A stretch of DNA of 64,000 bases, taken from positions 2,294,001 to 2,358,000 of the forward strand of contig NZ_CP117411.1 of assembly GCF_028607085.1 (NCBI RefSeq), read 5' to 3'. The stretch is from Sphingomonas naphthae. GTDB lineage: Bacteria; Pseudomonadota; Alphaproteobacteria; Sphingomonadales; Sphingomonadaceae. The number at the start of each line of letters is the position of its first letter. Positions within the stretch are counted from its first letter, which is position 1. This document shows positions 25,864 through 36,967 of this stretch, in pieces. Made by a program: the position numbers and the translations under genes. A model generated the notes under the pieces. It was given only the letters and a program-made list of their open reading frames with translations. It was not told the origin of the DNA and searched no databases.

Positions 25864-26688
25864 ATGGCCGAGACGCAAGCAAGGCTCGACGGCAAGGTGG
25901 CCCTGGTCACGGGCGCCGGGCGCCGACGCAGCATCGGTCGCGCGATCGCCATGGCATTCGCGGATGCCGGGGCCGCCGTCGCGTTGATCGGTACCGGCCG
26001 CGATCCCGATACATTTCCCGATGACGAGAAGGCGCGTGGCTGGCGCGACATCGACAGCGTTGCCGACGAGATCGTTAGCCGTGGCGGGACGGCCACGACG
26101 ATCGTCGCCGACATCGCCGATCCCGCCGACAGCGCGGATGCGATCGCGCAGACAATCGCCCGTCTCGGCCGGCTCGACATCCTTGTGAACAACGCCGGCG
26201 CGGCGCGGGGCGCCGATCGCGGGCCAGCGATCGATCTACCGTTCGACGAATGGCGGCGCGTCCATCGGGTGAACGTCGATGGCACATTCCTGATGGCGCA
26301 GGCGGCGGGGCGGGCAATGATCGATCGCGCGGAGGGTGGCGCGATCGTCAATATCTCCTCCGTCGCATCTCGCCTCGCCAACGCCGGCACCGCAGCTTAC
26401 GCCTCCTCGAAGGCTGCGATGAACACGCTGTCCCGCGTCCTTGCGATGGAACTCGCGCCGCACGCGATCCGCGTCAACGCGATCCTGCCCGGCATCGTCG
26501 ATACGGCCCGCGTCGACGATCTCGGCCGGGGCGAGCGGTGGCAGGAATTTCTGCGCGGCTTCTCGCCGATGGGGCGGGCCGGCGATGCGCAGGACATCGC
26601 CGCTTTGTGTCTGTTCCTCTGCGGCGATCAGGGCCGCTGGATCACCGGACAGGACATTGCAGTCGATGGCGGATCGACCTGGCACTGA
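25864..26688 (+). CDS. SDR-family oxidoreductase
   Basis: Short-chain dehydrogenase of 274 aa with a slightly extended cofactor loop (TGAGRRRSIGRAIA). It has an insertion after the second strand (RDPDTFPDDEKARGWRDI), the NNAG motif, catalytic Ser in NISSVAS and YASSK. The extra segment resembles SDRs that act on bulky cyclic alcohols. It is first in an operon with three acyl-CoA dehydrogenases and is controlled from a region shared with the TetR gene. Confidence 0.9.
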   Translation: MAETQARLDGKVALVTGAGRRRSIGRAIAMAFADAGAAVALIGTGRDPDTFPDDEKARGWRDIDSVADEIVSRGGTATTIVADIADPADSADAIAQTIARLGRLDILVNNAGAARGADRGPAIDLPFDEWRRVHRVNVDGTFLMAQAAGRAMIDRAEGGAIVNISSVASRLANAGTAAYASSKAAMNTLSRVLAMELAPHAIRVNAILPGIVDTARVDDLGRGERWQEFLRGFSPMGRAGDAQDIAALCLFLCGDQGRWITGQDIAVDGGSTWH

Positions 26689-26715
26689 ATTTGAAGTCTC
26701 ACGAAAGGACGGACG

Positions 26716-27906
26716 ATGGATTTCACGCTTCCAGCCGAAGATGATCCCCGACGCATCGAAATACGCAGCTTTTTCGAGGACCACCCCGGTGCGAGCTACG
26801 CCCAACTCGCGGAGCGGGGATACACCGCCCCCAATTGGCCGGCACCCTGGGGAATTTCGGCGGATCCCGAGACGATGATCGTCCTCGAGCAGGAATATGC
26901 CCGCGCCGGCATCGCCCATCCGATGACGTTCAACCTCATCGCGATCAACCAGTGCGGCCAGTCGCTCCTGAAATGGGGAACGGACGACCAGCGGAAAGAA
27001 CTGCTACCGCCGGCGCTGCGCTGCGAAGCACGCTGGTGCATGCTCTTCTCGGAGCCCTCGGGTGGCTCCGATCTGGCCGGTCTGCGTACGACCGCTCGGC
27101 GCGAGGGCGACGAATATGTCGTCAACGGGCAGAAGATCTGGAACTCCTCGGCCAATATCGCCTCACATGGCGTGTTGCTGGCACGAACCGATTCCACCGC
27201 TCCCAAGCACAAGGGCCTCACCCAGTTCGTGATCGACATGAAGACGCCGGGCGTCACCGTCCGGCCGATCGTGGATATGTCGGGCGAGGAAAGCGAATAT
27301 TGCGAGGTCTTCCTCGATGAAGTCCGAATTCCGGTGAGCCGGCGCCTGGGGGAGGAAGGAGACGGCTGGCGGATCACGCTGGAGCAGTTGCAAACTGAAC
27401 GGCAGAGCATGACCAAGCCTGGCGCCATCTGGGGCGGCGGGCCGACCGCGCGCGAATTGCTCGACGGGCTGATCGCCACTGGCCGCATCAAGGATCCCGT
27501 TATCCGCGGTGAAGCCGGGCGCCTCTATGTCGAGGGCGAGATGCTGCGCCTGATGAGCGCGCGCCACCTGAGCAACAAGATCAACGGCCGGCCGGCCGGC
27601 CCCGAGGGCAGCTTCGGCAAGATGATCGCCTCGCCGCACGGTCAGGCCATCTCGGACCTGGCCAAGCGCAGCCAGGGGCCTGCGGGCATGATCCGCAACC
27701 CCGACGTGCTGCCGCTTCCGGACAAGCACTTCGGCCGCTTCTCCAACTGGGATTACGCTTACTGGTTCGCGCCGGCCGGCACGTTGGGCGTGGGCACGCA
27801 GGAAATCCTGAAGAACGCCGTTTCCGAACGAATCCTGGGTCTCCCGCGTGAGGATGATCCCGACATCAAGCTGCCGTTCGACCGCACCCGCCGCGCCGCC
27901 GCCTGA
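26716..27906 (+). CDS. Acyl-CoA dehydrogenase (pair B, subunit 1)
   Basis: Acyl-CoA dehydrogenase, 396 aa. The flavin/substrate loop MLFSEPSGGSDLAGL lies near residue 115 and VNGQKIWNSSANIASHG follows. The C-terminal helix reads GTLGVGTQEILKNAVSERILGL. The start ATG 26716 has AAAGGA 6 nt upstream. It lies 12 bp before a second, shorter ACAD gene, repeating the long/short pair arrangement seen at 18187-20422. It probably forms a heteromer acting on a branched or ring-bearing acyl-CoA. Confidence 0.91.
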   Translation: MDFTLPAEDDPRRIEIRSFFEDHPGASYAQLAERGYTAPNWPAPWGISADPETMIVLEQEYARAGIAHPMTFNLIAINQCGQSLLKWGTDDQRKELLPPALRCEARWCMLFSEPSGGSDLAGLRTTARREGDEYVVNGQKIWNSSANIASHGVLLARTDSTAPKHKGLTQFVIDMKTPGVTVRPIVDMSGEESEYCEVFLDEVRIPVSRRLGEEGDGWRITLEQLQTERQSMTKPGAIWGGGPTARELLDGLIATGRIKDPVIRGEAGRLYVEGEMLRLMSARHLSNKINGRPAGPEGSFGKMIASPHGQAISDLAKRSQGPAGMIRNPDVLPLPDKHFGRFSNWDYAYWFAPAGTLGVGTQEILKNAVSERILGLPREDDPDIKLPFDRTRRAAA

Positions 27907-27918
27907 CGGAGAGATACG

Positions 27919-29031
27919 ATGAATTTCAACCTGAGCGACGACAATCTGGCGCTGCGTGACGCGGCCGCCGATTTCCTGACGAACGAGATTGACCTGGCAC
28001 CGCTGCTGGTGCCGGGCTCCACCGCCGACGCCATCGATCGGGAGAGTCTCTGGGCCAAGGTCGCCGGGCTCGGCTGGCCTGCTCTTGCCGTCCCGGAAAG
28101 CGCGGGTGGGCTCGGCATGAGCCTGCTGGATCTGGTGATGGTCGTGGGCGAAATCGGCCGTACCGTCGCACCCGTTGCGCTGCTGGGTACGCTGGCCGGC
28201 ACCTGGGCGATCACCGCTGCGGGATCGGACGAGCAGCGTGACCGGCTGCTCGGGCCGGTGGCGGCCGGCCAATGCCGTCTTGCCCTGGCCGCCGCCGATG
28301 CCACGGGATTTCATGGCGCGATCCCCTCGGTTCGGGCGACCCCCAGCGCGGATGGCTATATCCTTGAGGGCGAGAGCCACTTCGTGGTGGACGCGCCCGA
28401 AGCCGACAGGATCGTCTGCATCGCCGTTCTCGATGGTGAGCGTCGCGCCTTCGTCGTCGATGCCGACGCGGCCGGCCTGGCGGTCGAACAGGTCGACTGG
28501 CGCGACATCACGCGCAAGGTGGCCATCGTTCGCTTTTCGGCGACGCCGGCCGAACGCCTCGAAGGTGGATGGGACGCGGCATGGCCCGACGTCCGTGACC
28601 GGCTGTATCTATACCTGGCCGCCGAGAGCGCGGCCGGCAGCCACGCCGTTCTCGACGAGGCGGTGGAATATGCCAAACAGCGCCGTGCCTTCGGCAAGCC
28701 GATCGGCCAGTTCCAGGCGATCAAGCACCAGCTGGCCGAGATCGCGGGACAGGTGGAACTGGCCGATGTCGGCGTCCAATATGCCGCCTGGGCACTCGAC
28801 AATCGCGACCCGCGAGCGTCTCTGGCCGCCGCAATGGCGCAGGCCTATGCCAGCGACACCTATCGCAACGCGACCCATCGCAACATTCAGGTGTTCGGTG
28901 CGATCGGCTTCACCTGGGAAATGAAGAACCACCTCTTCTACAAAAGGGCGCGCTGTAATGCCGCCCTGCTGGGCGAAAGCGCGCATCAGCATGAGGAGGT
29001 CGTCGCCATGTTGGAGGCCGAAGCCGCCTGA
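27919..29031 (+). CDS. Acyl-CoA dehydrogenase (pair B, subunit 2)
   Basis: ACAD-family protein of 370 aa. The N-terminus is simple (MNFNLSDDNLALRDAAADFL). The C-terminal domain retains KQRRAFGKPIGQFQAIKHQL and VFGAIGFTWEMKNHLFYKRA. The middle domain is weakly conserved, as in the partner subunits of heteromeric dehydrogenases. A GGAGAG site precedes the start. It is sandwiched between two longer ACAD genes in one operon. Confidence 0.9.
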   Translation: MNFNLSDDNLALRDAAADFLTNEIDLAPLLVPGSTADAIDRESLWAKVAGLGWPALAVPESAGGLGMSLLDLVMVVGEIGRTVAPVALLGTLAGTWAITAAGSDEQRDRLLGPVAAGQCRLALAAADATGFHGAIPSVRATPSADGYILEGESHFVVDAPEADRIVCIAVLDGERRAFVVDADAAGLAVEQVDWRDITRKVAIVRFSATPAERLEGGWDAAWPDVRDRLYLYLAAESAAGSHAVLDEAVEYAKQRRAFGKPIGQFQAIKHQLAEIAGQVELADVGVQYAAWALDNRDPRASLAAAMAQAYASDTYRNATHRNIQVFGAIGFTWEMKNHLFYKRARCNAALLGESAHQHEEVVAMLEAEAA

Positions 29032-29083
29032 CCGGCCGCTTCGTCCATCACCGCGCGCTAGACGCGGATCAAAGGAGAGCAGA

Positions 29084-30247
<1,164 letters not shown>

Positions 30248-30274
30248 GAGTGGCTTGATCCATTCGATTGAGAA

Positions 30275-30285
30275 CGGTAGGACCA
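30275..30285. promoter_or_regulatory. Predicted FadR-subfamily operator
   Basis: CGGTAGGACCA matches 10 of 11 to the consensus and lies 45 bp upstream of the CoA-transferase start at 30330. It suggests a separate promoter for the CoA-transferase, MDR and GntR genes after the ACAD operon. Confidence 0.5.
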
Positions 30286-30329
30286 TCCTGCAATCCGCCG
30301 CATCGCGAGCAACGGAATCAGGGTGAGTG

Positions 30330-31523
30330 ATGAGCAATCATAAGGCGTATGAAGGTCTAAAGGTTCTCGATCTTACGCAGGGAATCGCAGGGCCTTACGC
30401 GACGATGCTGCTGGCCGCCCACGGGGCGGATGTTCTCAAGCTGGAACCTGTAGAAGGCGACTGGGGCCGGGTTCTCGGCCGCTCGATCAATCGGGAATCG
30501 GTGAATTACCTCGCCAACAATTGGGGTAAACGGTCGATCGCGCTCGATCTCAAGTCCGAAGCCGGGCTCGCGGTCGCAAGGCGGCTGGCGGACCAATGCG
30601 ATATCATGCTCGAGAGCTTTCGCCCCGGCGTCATCGATCGGCTGGGCCTGTCCTACAAAGCGGTGTCGTCGACCAATCCGAAGATCGTCTATGCCTCGAT
30701 ATCCGGCTTCGGCCAGTCGGGCCCCCAGTCGCGCCGTCCCGCTACCGATAATCTGATCCAGGCCTATTCGGGCTTCATGACGATGGCCAAGCAGGATGAC
30801 GGCCGGCCACATCGCCTGCTGATGCCGGTCGTCGATGTGCTGACCGGCCTCTACGCCAACCAGGCGATCGGGGCCGCCGTGCTGAGACAGATCCGGTTTG
30901 GCGAGGGTGCCTGCCTCGATATCAACATGGTGCAGGCGGCGGCTGCCTATCAGTCGGCCAAGATCATGGAATGGGTCGAGACGGGCGGAAAGTCGCCGCC
31001 GCTCTACGTGCCGTCCGGGATGTACGAGACGGCGGATGGCTTCATCGTCATTAACGGCATGCGTGCCTCGCATTTCGCGTCGGTCTGCAAGGCGCTCGAT
31101 TGCCCGGACCTTGCCGCCGATCCCCGCTGGCCGACCCCCAACCACCGGCTCGACTATCTTGACGAGATCAATGCCGTGCTTCGCGTCGAATTCCGCAAGC
31201 ATCCCTCCGAGCAGATACTGGGCCGCCTGGCCGCCGATGGCGTGATGGCCGAGCGGGTGCGCAACTACGGCGAGTGGCTCGATGAGCCGCATGTGCAGGA
31301 CACCGGCGCCTGCGACTGGGTCGAAACCGCCGCGTTCGGCCGCCTGCCGGTCGCCCGCGTGCCGGGCGTGCAACCGACGCGCTGGAGCCCCAGCGAGGGC
31401 CTGCCGCCGCCGATGGTGGGAGAACACAGTCGGGCCGTCCTGCAACGGCTCGGCTACGACGACGACTGGATCGCCGCGCAGATCGCCGCCGGGGCCATCG
31501 CCGAAACGGTGAGGGCCGCATGA
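30330..31523 (+). CDS. CaiB/BaiF family CoA-transferase, copy 3
   Basis: Class III CoA-transferase, 397 aa. It has the N-terminal signature LKVLDLTQGIAGPYATMLLA and the presumed catalytic Asp in VVDVLTG. It starts at ATG 30330, immediately after an alternative GTG (30327). It overlaps the next gene by 4 bp. Three such enzymes in 30 kb, with no acyl-CoA ligase, argue that acids in this pathway are activated by CoA exchange. Confidence 0.92.
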   Translation: MSNHKAYEGLKVLDLTQGIAGPYATMLLAAHGADVLKLEPVEGDWGRVLGRSINRESVNYLANNWGKRSIALDLKSEAGLAVARRLADQCDIMLESFRPGVIDRLGLSYKAVSSTNPKIVYASISGFGQSGPQSRRPATDNLIQAYSGFMTMAKQDDGRPHRLLMPVVDVLTGLYANQAIGAAVLRQIRFGEGACLDINMVQAAAAYQSAKIMEWVETGGKSPPLYVPSGMYETADGFIVINGMRASHFASVCKALDCPDLAADPRWPTPNHRLDYLDEINAVLRVEFRKHPSEQILGRLAADGVMAERVRNYGEWLDEPHVQDTGACDWVETAAFGRLPVARVPGVQPTRWSPSEGLPPPMVGEHSRAVLQRLGYDDDWIAAQIAAGAIAETVRAA

Positions 31524-32521
31524 TGCGCGCGATCGGCCATCATGCGCCACGCGCGATCGGTGACGAGGCGTATGTCGCCGCCTTCGATCTCCCCCGCCCG
31601 GAGGCGACGGGGCATGATCTGCTGGTCAAGGTTCACGCCGTCAGCGTCAATCCGGTCGATCTGGCCCAATATCGTCGCGGTGCCGACGCCGCGGGCCCGC
31701 CGATGGTTCTCGGCTATGACGTGGCAGGGGAAGTGGTCGCCGTTGGCGAGGCGGCAAGCCTCTTCAAGCCCGGCGACGCGATCTTCTATGCCGGCTCGCC
31801 GACACGACCCGGCGGCAATGCAGAATACCAGCTGGTCGATGAGCGCTTGGCCGGGCCGAAGCCCGCCACCTTGTCCTTCGCCAATGCCGCGACCGTCCCC
31901 CTCGCCTATCTGACGGCTTATGAGGCACTCGGCGACGCGCTGGATGCCTGGGACGGGCCTGCGGGAACCCTGCTCGTCGCGGGCGGCTCCGGGCGGGTCG
32001 CGATCGCCGCCATCCAGATCGCCAAAGCTCTGTCGCCGCATGACGTGATCGCGGCCGCCGGTGACGCGCGCAGCCAGCAGATGGTCCGCGATGCCGGTGC
32101 CGATGCCGTCGTCAGCTATGCCGGCAAGATCGCGGATCAACTCAAAGCGCAGGGATTGTCGCGGCCCGAACGTATCCTGTCGATGCTGACGGACGCGACC
32201 AGCTGGCCGGGGCTCGTCGGCGCTCTGGCTCCCTATGGCGCGATCTGCGCGATCGATCGGGGTGGCAGCATCGAGCTTGCACCGCTGGTGGCCAAGGGCG
32301 GTCGTCTCGTCACCGAAGGTGTGTTCAATCGGGGCCTGTATCGGCGGGACATGATCCGACAGCATCGGGCGCTCGGCCATATCGGCCAGTTGATCGACGA
32401 TCGCCGGCTGCAGCCGCCACCGCCGGACATGATCTGGCCGCTGGATGCCGACCATCTGACAAAGGCCCACGCCGCGATGGCCAAGCGGTCTGGGCCTGTC
32501 AGGATCGTGCTGACCTGCTGA
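31520..32521 (+). CDS. MDR-family alcohol dehydrogenase/quinone reductase-like protein
   Basis: Medium-chain reductase, 333 aa, of the zinc-independent quinone-reductase type. It has HAVSVNPVDLAQYRRG, LGYDVAGEVVAVG and the dinucleotide segment VAGGSGRVAIAAIQIAK. No structural zinc cysteines are seen. It is translationally coupled to the preceding CoA-transferase (ATGA overlap) and may reduce the product of that CoA-dependent step; the true reaction is unknown. Confidence 0.87.
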   Translation: MMRAIGHHAPRAIGDEAYVAAFDLPRPEATGHDLLVKVHAVSVNPVDLAQYRRGADAAGPPMVLGYDVAGEVVAVGEAASLFKPGDAIFYAGSPTRPGGNAEYQLVDERLAGPKPATLSFANAATVPLAYLTAYEALGDALDAWDGPAGTLLVAGGSGRVAIAAIQIAKALSPHDVIAAAGDARSQQMVRDAGADAVVSYAGKIADQLKAQGLSRPERILSMLTDATSWPGLVGALAPYGAICAIDRGGSIELAPLVAKGGRLVTEGVFNRGLYRRDMIRQHRALGHIGQLIDDRRLQPPPPDMIWPLDADHLTKAHAAMAKRSGPVRIVLTC

Positions 32522-32630
32522 CCCACCCCGCCTTTCCACCACGCAAAAGGTTTGCAGCCGCCCACGTCCCGGTCCTATCTGGCGACAGGCGGCGGCAGCG
32601 ATGCTCTCCGCAATCTATCGGAGTGTATTG

Positions 32631-33371
32631 ATGGGCCAGACCCCCCTGCGGGCAAGACCAGTAAAAGCGAGGCAACCGCGGCTTTTCGAACTCGTCAGCG
32701 ATCGGATTCGTGCCGAACTGGCAGCCGGCCGAATCAAGCCGGGCGATCGGCTACCGTCCGAGCGCGATCTCTCTCAACAGCTTGGCGTCAGCCGGTCGGC
32801 GATCCGCGAGGCGCTGCGCTCGCTCGAAATGTCCGGAGTCCTGACGCTCGGCACGGGCGCCAACGGTGGTGCCTACATCAGCGAAGGTGGCCCCGATGGA
32901 CTGTCGCGTTCGCTGCACGACCTGATGTTCCTTTCCAATGTGGAATTCGACAGGCTGGTCGAGGTTCGATCGGCGCTTTTGAAGCTGGCCGTTCGGGCCG
33001 CCTGCGAACGCTCGACGCTGTCGGACATCGTCGCGCTCGACCAGAATGTGGACGAGTTGGAAGAAATCTACGCGCGGGAAGGAATGATCCCCGCGATCGT
33101 GACGGTCGGCCGCTATTATGAATTGCTCGGTGTCGCCGCGCACAACGATATCCTGGCCTTCCTGATCGCATCGCTCACCAGCACGGTGACGACATTGCTG
33201 CGCCAGGCCGATCTGTACATCACGCCGGCCTTCGTCGCCGGCCGCCGCCTCGTCACGGATCGGATCCGCGAACGCGACGCCGACGGGGCCGAGCAGGCGC
33301 TGGACGATCATCTCACCCTCGCTTTCGACTATCTCGCCCGCCGTCGCCGGATCAAGACCAAGGACGCCTAG
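32631..33371 (+). CDS. GntR-family regulator, FadR/FCD subfamily
   Basis: Transcriptional regulator of 246 aa. The winged HTH (LAAGRIKPGDRLPSERDLSQ, VSRSAIREALRSLE) spans roughly residues 20-75, followed by an all-helical FCD-type domain that binds acids or acyl-CoA. The start ATG 32631 has GGAG 7 nt upstream; a frame from 32601 is also open. It is the only FadR-type protein in the window and therefore the candidate for the TGGTAGGACCA sites at four promoters. A degenerate match (TAGGACC core) at 32570-32580 hints at autoregulation. Confidence 0.92.
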   Translation: MGQTPLRARPVKARQPRLFELVSDRIRAELAAGRIKPGDRLPSERDLSQQLGVSRSAIREALRSLEMSGVLTLGTGANGGAYISEGGPDGLSRSLHDLMFLSNVEFDRLVEVRSALLKLAVRAACERSTLSDIVALDQNVDELEEIYAREGMIPAIVTVGRYYELLGVAAHNDILAFLIASLTSTVTTLLRQADLYITPAFVAGRRLVTDRIRERDADGAEQALDDHLTLAFDYLARRRRIKTKDA

Positions 33372-33382
33372 GCGCACGCCGA

Positions 33383-34408
33383 TCAGACCGATTGACCGGC
33401 AAGATCGAGCGCGACATCGACGATCATGTCCTCCTGGCCGCCGACCATCCGACGACGGCCGAGTTCGACAAGAATCTGGCGCGTATCGACACCATGATCC
33501 GCGCTTGCCTTCTCGGCGTGGCGCAGGAAGCTGGAATAGACGCCGGCATAGCCGAGGCTGAGGGTTTCCCGGTCTACGCGGACCGGGCGATCCTGCAGCG
33601 GCCGGACGAGTTCCTCGGCCGCATCCATCAGCTTGTAGAGATCGCAGCCGTGGTTCCAGCCTTTGCGCTCGGCGGCGGCGATGAAGACCTCCAACGGCGC
33701 ATTGCCCGCGCCGGCGCCCATGCCCGCCAGGCTTGCGTCGATACGGATCGCGCCGGCCTGCACGCCGACGATCGAGTTGGCGACGCCCAACGACAGATTG
33801 TGGTGGGCGTGGATGCCGCGCTGGGTTTCGGGCTTGAGCACCCGATCATAAGCCTCACAACGGGCACGATAATCGTCCATGTCCATCGCGCCGCCACTGT
33901 CGGTGACATAGACACAGGTCGCGCCATAGCTCTCCATGAGCTTGGCCTGCTGCGCCAACGCGTCCGGCTCCAGCATGTGGCTCATCATCAGAAAGCCGAT
34001 CGTATCCATGCCCAGATCGCGCGCGGCGGCGATATGCTGCTTCGAGATATCGGCCTCGGTGCAATGCGTCGCGATGCGGACCGAGCGGACGCCCAGTTTG
34101 TAGGCATGGCGCAATTCCTCGATCGTGCCGATGCCAGGGATCAACAGGGTGGTCAGGATCGAATGGTCCAGCACCTCGGCGACGGCCTCAATCCATTCCC
34201 AATCGGTATGCGCACCGAAGCCGTAGTTGAACGACGATCCGTTGAGACCGTCGCCGTGCGACACCTCGATCGCATCGACCTTCGCCTCATCGAGCGCCCT
34301 GGCAATCGCACGGACATGATCGAGGCCATATTGATGGCGGACGGCGTGCATGCCGTCGCGCAGCGTCACGTCCTGGATGTAGAGCTTGGTCGCCGGATCG
34401 AATGCCAT
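33383..34408 (-). CDS. mhpE: 4-hydroxy-2-oxovalerate aldolase
   Basis: Class II aldolase that splits 4-hydroxy-2-oxovalerate into pyruvate and acetaldehyde, the last step of meta-cleavage pathways. 341 aa, the normal length. The DRE-TIM barrel motif [11 protein letters not shown] (R17, D18, H21) and the metal ligands in HAHHN (H200, H202) are present. The start ATG 34408 shares one base with the upstream dehydrogenase stop, reflecting the physical complex and acetaldehyde channelling known for this enzyme pair. The family also includes dmpG, bphI and hsaF, so the symbol is by analogy to E. coli mhp. Confidence 0.95.
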   Translation of the reverse strand: MAFDPATKLYIQDVTLRDGMHAVRHQYGLDHVRAIARALDEAKVDAIEVSHGDGLNGSSFNYGFGAHTDWEWIEAVAEVLDHSILTTLLIPGIGTIEELRHAYKLGVRSVRIATHCTEADISKQHIAAARDLGMDTIGFLMMSHMLEPDALAQQAKLMESYGATCVYVTDSGGAMDMDDYRARCEAYDRVLKPETQRGIHAHHNLSLGVANSIVGVQAGAIRIDASLAGMGAGAGNAPLEVFIAAAERKGWNHGCDLYKLMDAAEELVRPLQDRPVRVDRETLSLGYAGVYSSFLRHAEKASADHGVDTRQILVELGRRRMVGGQEDMIVDVALDLAGQSV

Positions 34409-35349
34409 CACGCGGCCTCCTTCTCGATGTGGCGCAGCGCGATCTTCTCGGCGGTACGCAGGCCGGCCGAAGTCATGATATCGAGGTTGCCCGCATAGGC
34501 CGGCAGATAATGGGCCGCGCCCTCGACTTCGAGGAACACCGTCGTCTTGACCCCCTCGAACCGGCCGTAACCGGGAATCACCACCGGATTGTTCGATCCG
34601 AAGCGTTCGAACTGCACTTGCTGCTTCAACCGGTAGCCGGGGACATAAGCGTTGACCCGCGCCACCATCGCCTCGACCGCCGCGCGGATCGCATCTTCGT
34701 CGGCGCCCGATGACAAGGTGAACACCGTATCGCGCATCATCATCGGTGGCTCGGCCGGGTTCAGGATGATGATCGCCTTGCCCTTGGCCGCACCACCCAC
34801 CTCCTCGATGCCCTTCGACGTCGTTTCGGTGAACTCGTCGATATTGGCGCGCGTGCCGGGGCCTGCGCTCTTCGAGGAGATGGATGCCACGATCTCGGCA
34901 TAATGGACCGTCGCCACCGACGACACGGCCGCCACGATCGGGATGGTCGCCTGCCCGCCGCAGGTAACCATGTTGACGTTCTGTGCGTCGAGATGCGTGT
35001 CGCCGTTGACGACCGGGATGACATAGGGGCCGATCGCCGCCGGGGTAAGGTCCACCATCACCTTGCCGGCTGCCTTCACCACGGCATTGTGCCGCTGGTG
35101 CGCACCGGCCGATGTCGCGTCGAAGACGATGCCAATCTCGGGCCATACCGGCAACGCCGTGAGACCGTCGATCCCCTCCGCCGTGATCGAGACGCCCATT
35201 CGCTCGGCGCGCTTGAGGCCATCGGACTCGGGATCGATGCCGACGAAGGCGCCCATTTCCAGCACGTCCGAATTACGCATGATCTTTATCATCAGATCGG
35301 TGCCGATGTTGCCCGATCCGATGATCGCCACCTTCATCTTGCCGCTCAT
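34408..35349 (-). CDS. mhpF: Acetaldehyde dehydrogenase (CoA-acylating)
   Basis: Oxidises acetaldehyde (or propanal) to acetyl-CoA with NAD+ and CoA in complex with the aldolase; 313 aa. The Rossmann motif [12 protein letters not shown] is at the N-terminus and the active-site C130 is in [10 protein letters not shown]. It lies between mhpD and mhpE, with overlaps of 4 bp and 1 bp, a tight D-F-E operon. Orthologues in steroid degradation (hsaG) accept propanal; the sequence alone does not settle which aldehyde is used. Confidence 0.95.
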   Translation of the reverse strand: MSGKMKVAIIGSGNIGTDLMIKIMRNSDVLEMGAFVGIDPESDGLKRAERMGVSITAEGIDGLTALPVWPEIGIVFDATSAGAHQRHNAVVKAAGKVMVDLTPAAIGPYVIPVVNGDTHLDAQNVNMVTCGGQATIPIVAAVSSVATVHYAEIVASISSKSAGPGTRANIDEFTETTSKGIEEVGGAAKGKAIIILNPAEPPMMMRDTVFTLSSGADEDAIRAAVEAMVARVNAYVPGYRLKQQVQFERFGSNNPVVIPGYGRFEGVKTTVFLEVEGAAHYLPAYAGNLDIMTSAGLRTAEKIALRHIEKEAA

Positions 35350-36128
35350 GCGCGATCGTCCTCATATCGGAAGGAGACGGTGCCGAGGCCGCCGATCTTG
35401 GCTTCGATGACGTCGCCGGGGGTGAGCGCCACCATCGGCCCGAGTGCGCCGGTCAGCACGATATCGCCCGCACGCAGCGGCTCGCCCGCCGTCGCCAATG
35501 TTCGCGCCAGCCAGGCCGCGGCTTCGAGCGGATGACCGAGGCAGGCCGCACCGGCGCCCAGCGAGGCTACCGCGCCATTAACCTCCAGCACCATGCCGCA
35601 CGTGTAGAGGTCCAGCCCGTCGAGCGATTTGCCCCCCTCCCCCAGCACGAAGAAGGCCGACGAGCCGTTATCGGCTACTGTATCGGCGAAGGTGATCTTC
35701 CAGTCCGCGATGCGGCTATCGACGATCTCGATCGCCGGCACGGCCTGCGCCACCGCCGCCGCGACGTCGCTGGCGATCGCATCCGTCTTGTCGAGATCCT
35801 TGCCCAGCACGAAGGCGATCTCGGCCTCCGCCTTGGGCTGCAACGCGGCCGAGGCGAGCAGCACCCCGCCATCGTCGATCCGCATGTCGGCGAATAGAAC
35901 ACCGAAATCGGGCTGATCGACGCCCAGTTGCGCTTGTACAGCCCGCGCGGTGAGCCCGACCTTTCGGCCGACGACGACCCGCCCGGCATCTCGCCAAAAG
36001 CGCGTGTTGATCGCCTGTACGGCATAGGCCCCGGCGGCATCGGTCGGCTCCAACCCATCGCGAAGGGGCGGCACCGCGCCTTCGCGGTAAGCGGCTCGTA
36101 GCCGCTCGGCCAAATTCTGGTGGGTCAT
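35346..36128 (-). CDS. mhpD: 2-keto-4-pentenoate hydratase
   Basis: Hydrates 2-hydroxypenta-2,4-dienoate to 4-hydroxy-2-oxovalerate; 260 aa, with a fumarylacetoacetase-like fold. It has [22 protein letters not shown] (in part, near residue 50), the metal-site [12 protein letters not shown], and the C-terminal SFRYEDDRA. The start ATG 36128 follows AAGGAAGG at 9 nt; the open frame extends further upstream through the operator. It is first in the leftward mhpDFE operon, divergent from the IclR gene. Confidence 0.94.
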   Translation of the reverse strand: MTHQNLAERLRAAYREGAVPPLRDGLEPTDAAGAYAVQAINTRFWRDAGRVVVGRKVGLTARAVQAQLGVDQPDFGVLFADMRIDDGGVLLASAALQPKAEAEIAFVLGKDLDKTDAIASDVAAAVAQAVPAIEIVDSRIADWKITFADTVADNGSSAFFVLGEGGKSLDGLDLYTCGMVLEVNGAVASLGAGAACLGHPLEAAAWLARTLATAGEPLRAGDIVLTGALGPMVALTPGDVIEAKIGGLGTVSFRYEDDRA

Positions 36129-36195
36129 GATCGACATCCTTCCTTGCCGATCGGGATAGGGCGACGGCGGGCCGACGGAAAGGTTGCGATGTACC

Positions 36196-36220
36196 GATTG
36201 CCTCATATAGTGAGGCAATC
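36196..36220. promoter_or_regulatory. IclR operator: perfect 10-bp inverted repeat
   Basis: GATTGCCTCA-TATAG-TGAGGCAATC, with exact 10-bp arms, ends one base before the GTG start of the IclR gene and 68 bp upstream of the mhpD start. It also contains the likely ribosome site (GAGG) of the IclR mRNA, so binding would repress the regulator while controlling mhpDFE. Confidence 0.75.
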
Positions 36221-36967
36221 GTGGAAACAATCGATAGCAGCCTCGGCCGCGCATTGGGCCTGTTCAAGGCAGTCGTCGCCGATCGCGGGTCCAGTTCGCT
36301 GCGTACCCTCGCACATCGGCAGGGCGTGCCGCTATCGACCGCCCAACGCTGGTTGATCCCCTTCGAGCGCGAGGGCTTGCTGGTGCAAGCCGGACGGGGC
36401 CGCCGCGTCGCCGGGCTCGCATTGCGGGCGATGGCGGGGCAAGGCGACGATATCGCGACCATCCGCTCGGTCGCCCTGCCACTGATGCGCCGGTTTGCGC
36501 GCGAACGGCGCACATCGATCCATCTCGGCGTCTGGGACGGGGATATGGTGCTCTATATCGCCAAGGCCCATGGCGGCGGCCCGAGGCTGTTCACCCGTGA
36601 GGGTATGCGGCTGGAGGGTTATTGTTCGGCGATCGGCAAGGTGTTGCTGGGCGGCCTTCCGGATGCGGCGCTGGACGCCTATCTCGCCGATGGCAGCTTC
36701 ATACCCCTGACCGAGCGAACGATCACGTCGCCGGCCAGCCTTCGCCGCGAACTCATGCACGCGCGGGAGCAAGGCTTTGCCGCGGACGATCGGGAGATAC
36801 AGGACGATCTGGTCTGCCATGCGGTGCCCATCCGGGACGCGGCCGGTACGATCCGCGCGGCGCTGTCCGTTTCCCGCATGACCAACCGTCCTACCCCCGA
36901 ACAGCACCCTACCGAAGCCTTGGCCGAAATAGCCGAACGGATCGCCGGCCGGGTGTTCAGGGCGTGA
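36221..36967 (+). CDS. IclR-family regulator (MhpR-like)
   Basis: 248 aa with an N-terminal winged HTH (about residues 10-70, including SLRTLAHRQGVPLSTAQRWL) and a C-terminal effector-binding GAF-like domain. It is divergent from mhpDFE, as the IclR-type MhpR is from the mhp operon of E. coli. It begins at GTG 36221; the Shine-Dalgarno GAGG lies within the operator palindrome. The likely effector is an aromatic-pathway acid. Its 3' end overlaps the convergent LysR gene by 11 bp. Confidence 0.92.
   Translation: METIDSSLGRALGLFKAVVADRGSSSLRTLAHRQGVPLSTAQRWLIPFEREGLLVQAGRGRRVAGLALRAMAGQGDDIATIRSVALPLMRRFARERRTSIHLGVWDGDMVLYIAKAHGGGPRLFTREGMRLEGYCSAIGKVLLGGLPDAALDAYLADGSFIPLTERTITSPASLRRELMHAREQGFAADDREIQDDLVCHAVPIRDAAGTIRAALSVSRMTNRPTPEQHPTEALAEIAERIAGRVFRA

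Noticed and set aside
34409-35146. N-terminal extension of the aldolase frame to 35146
   Set aside because: It lies across the acetaldehyde dehydrogenase gene in another frame; the aldolase motif TLRDG begins 15 codons after ATG 34408.
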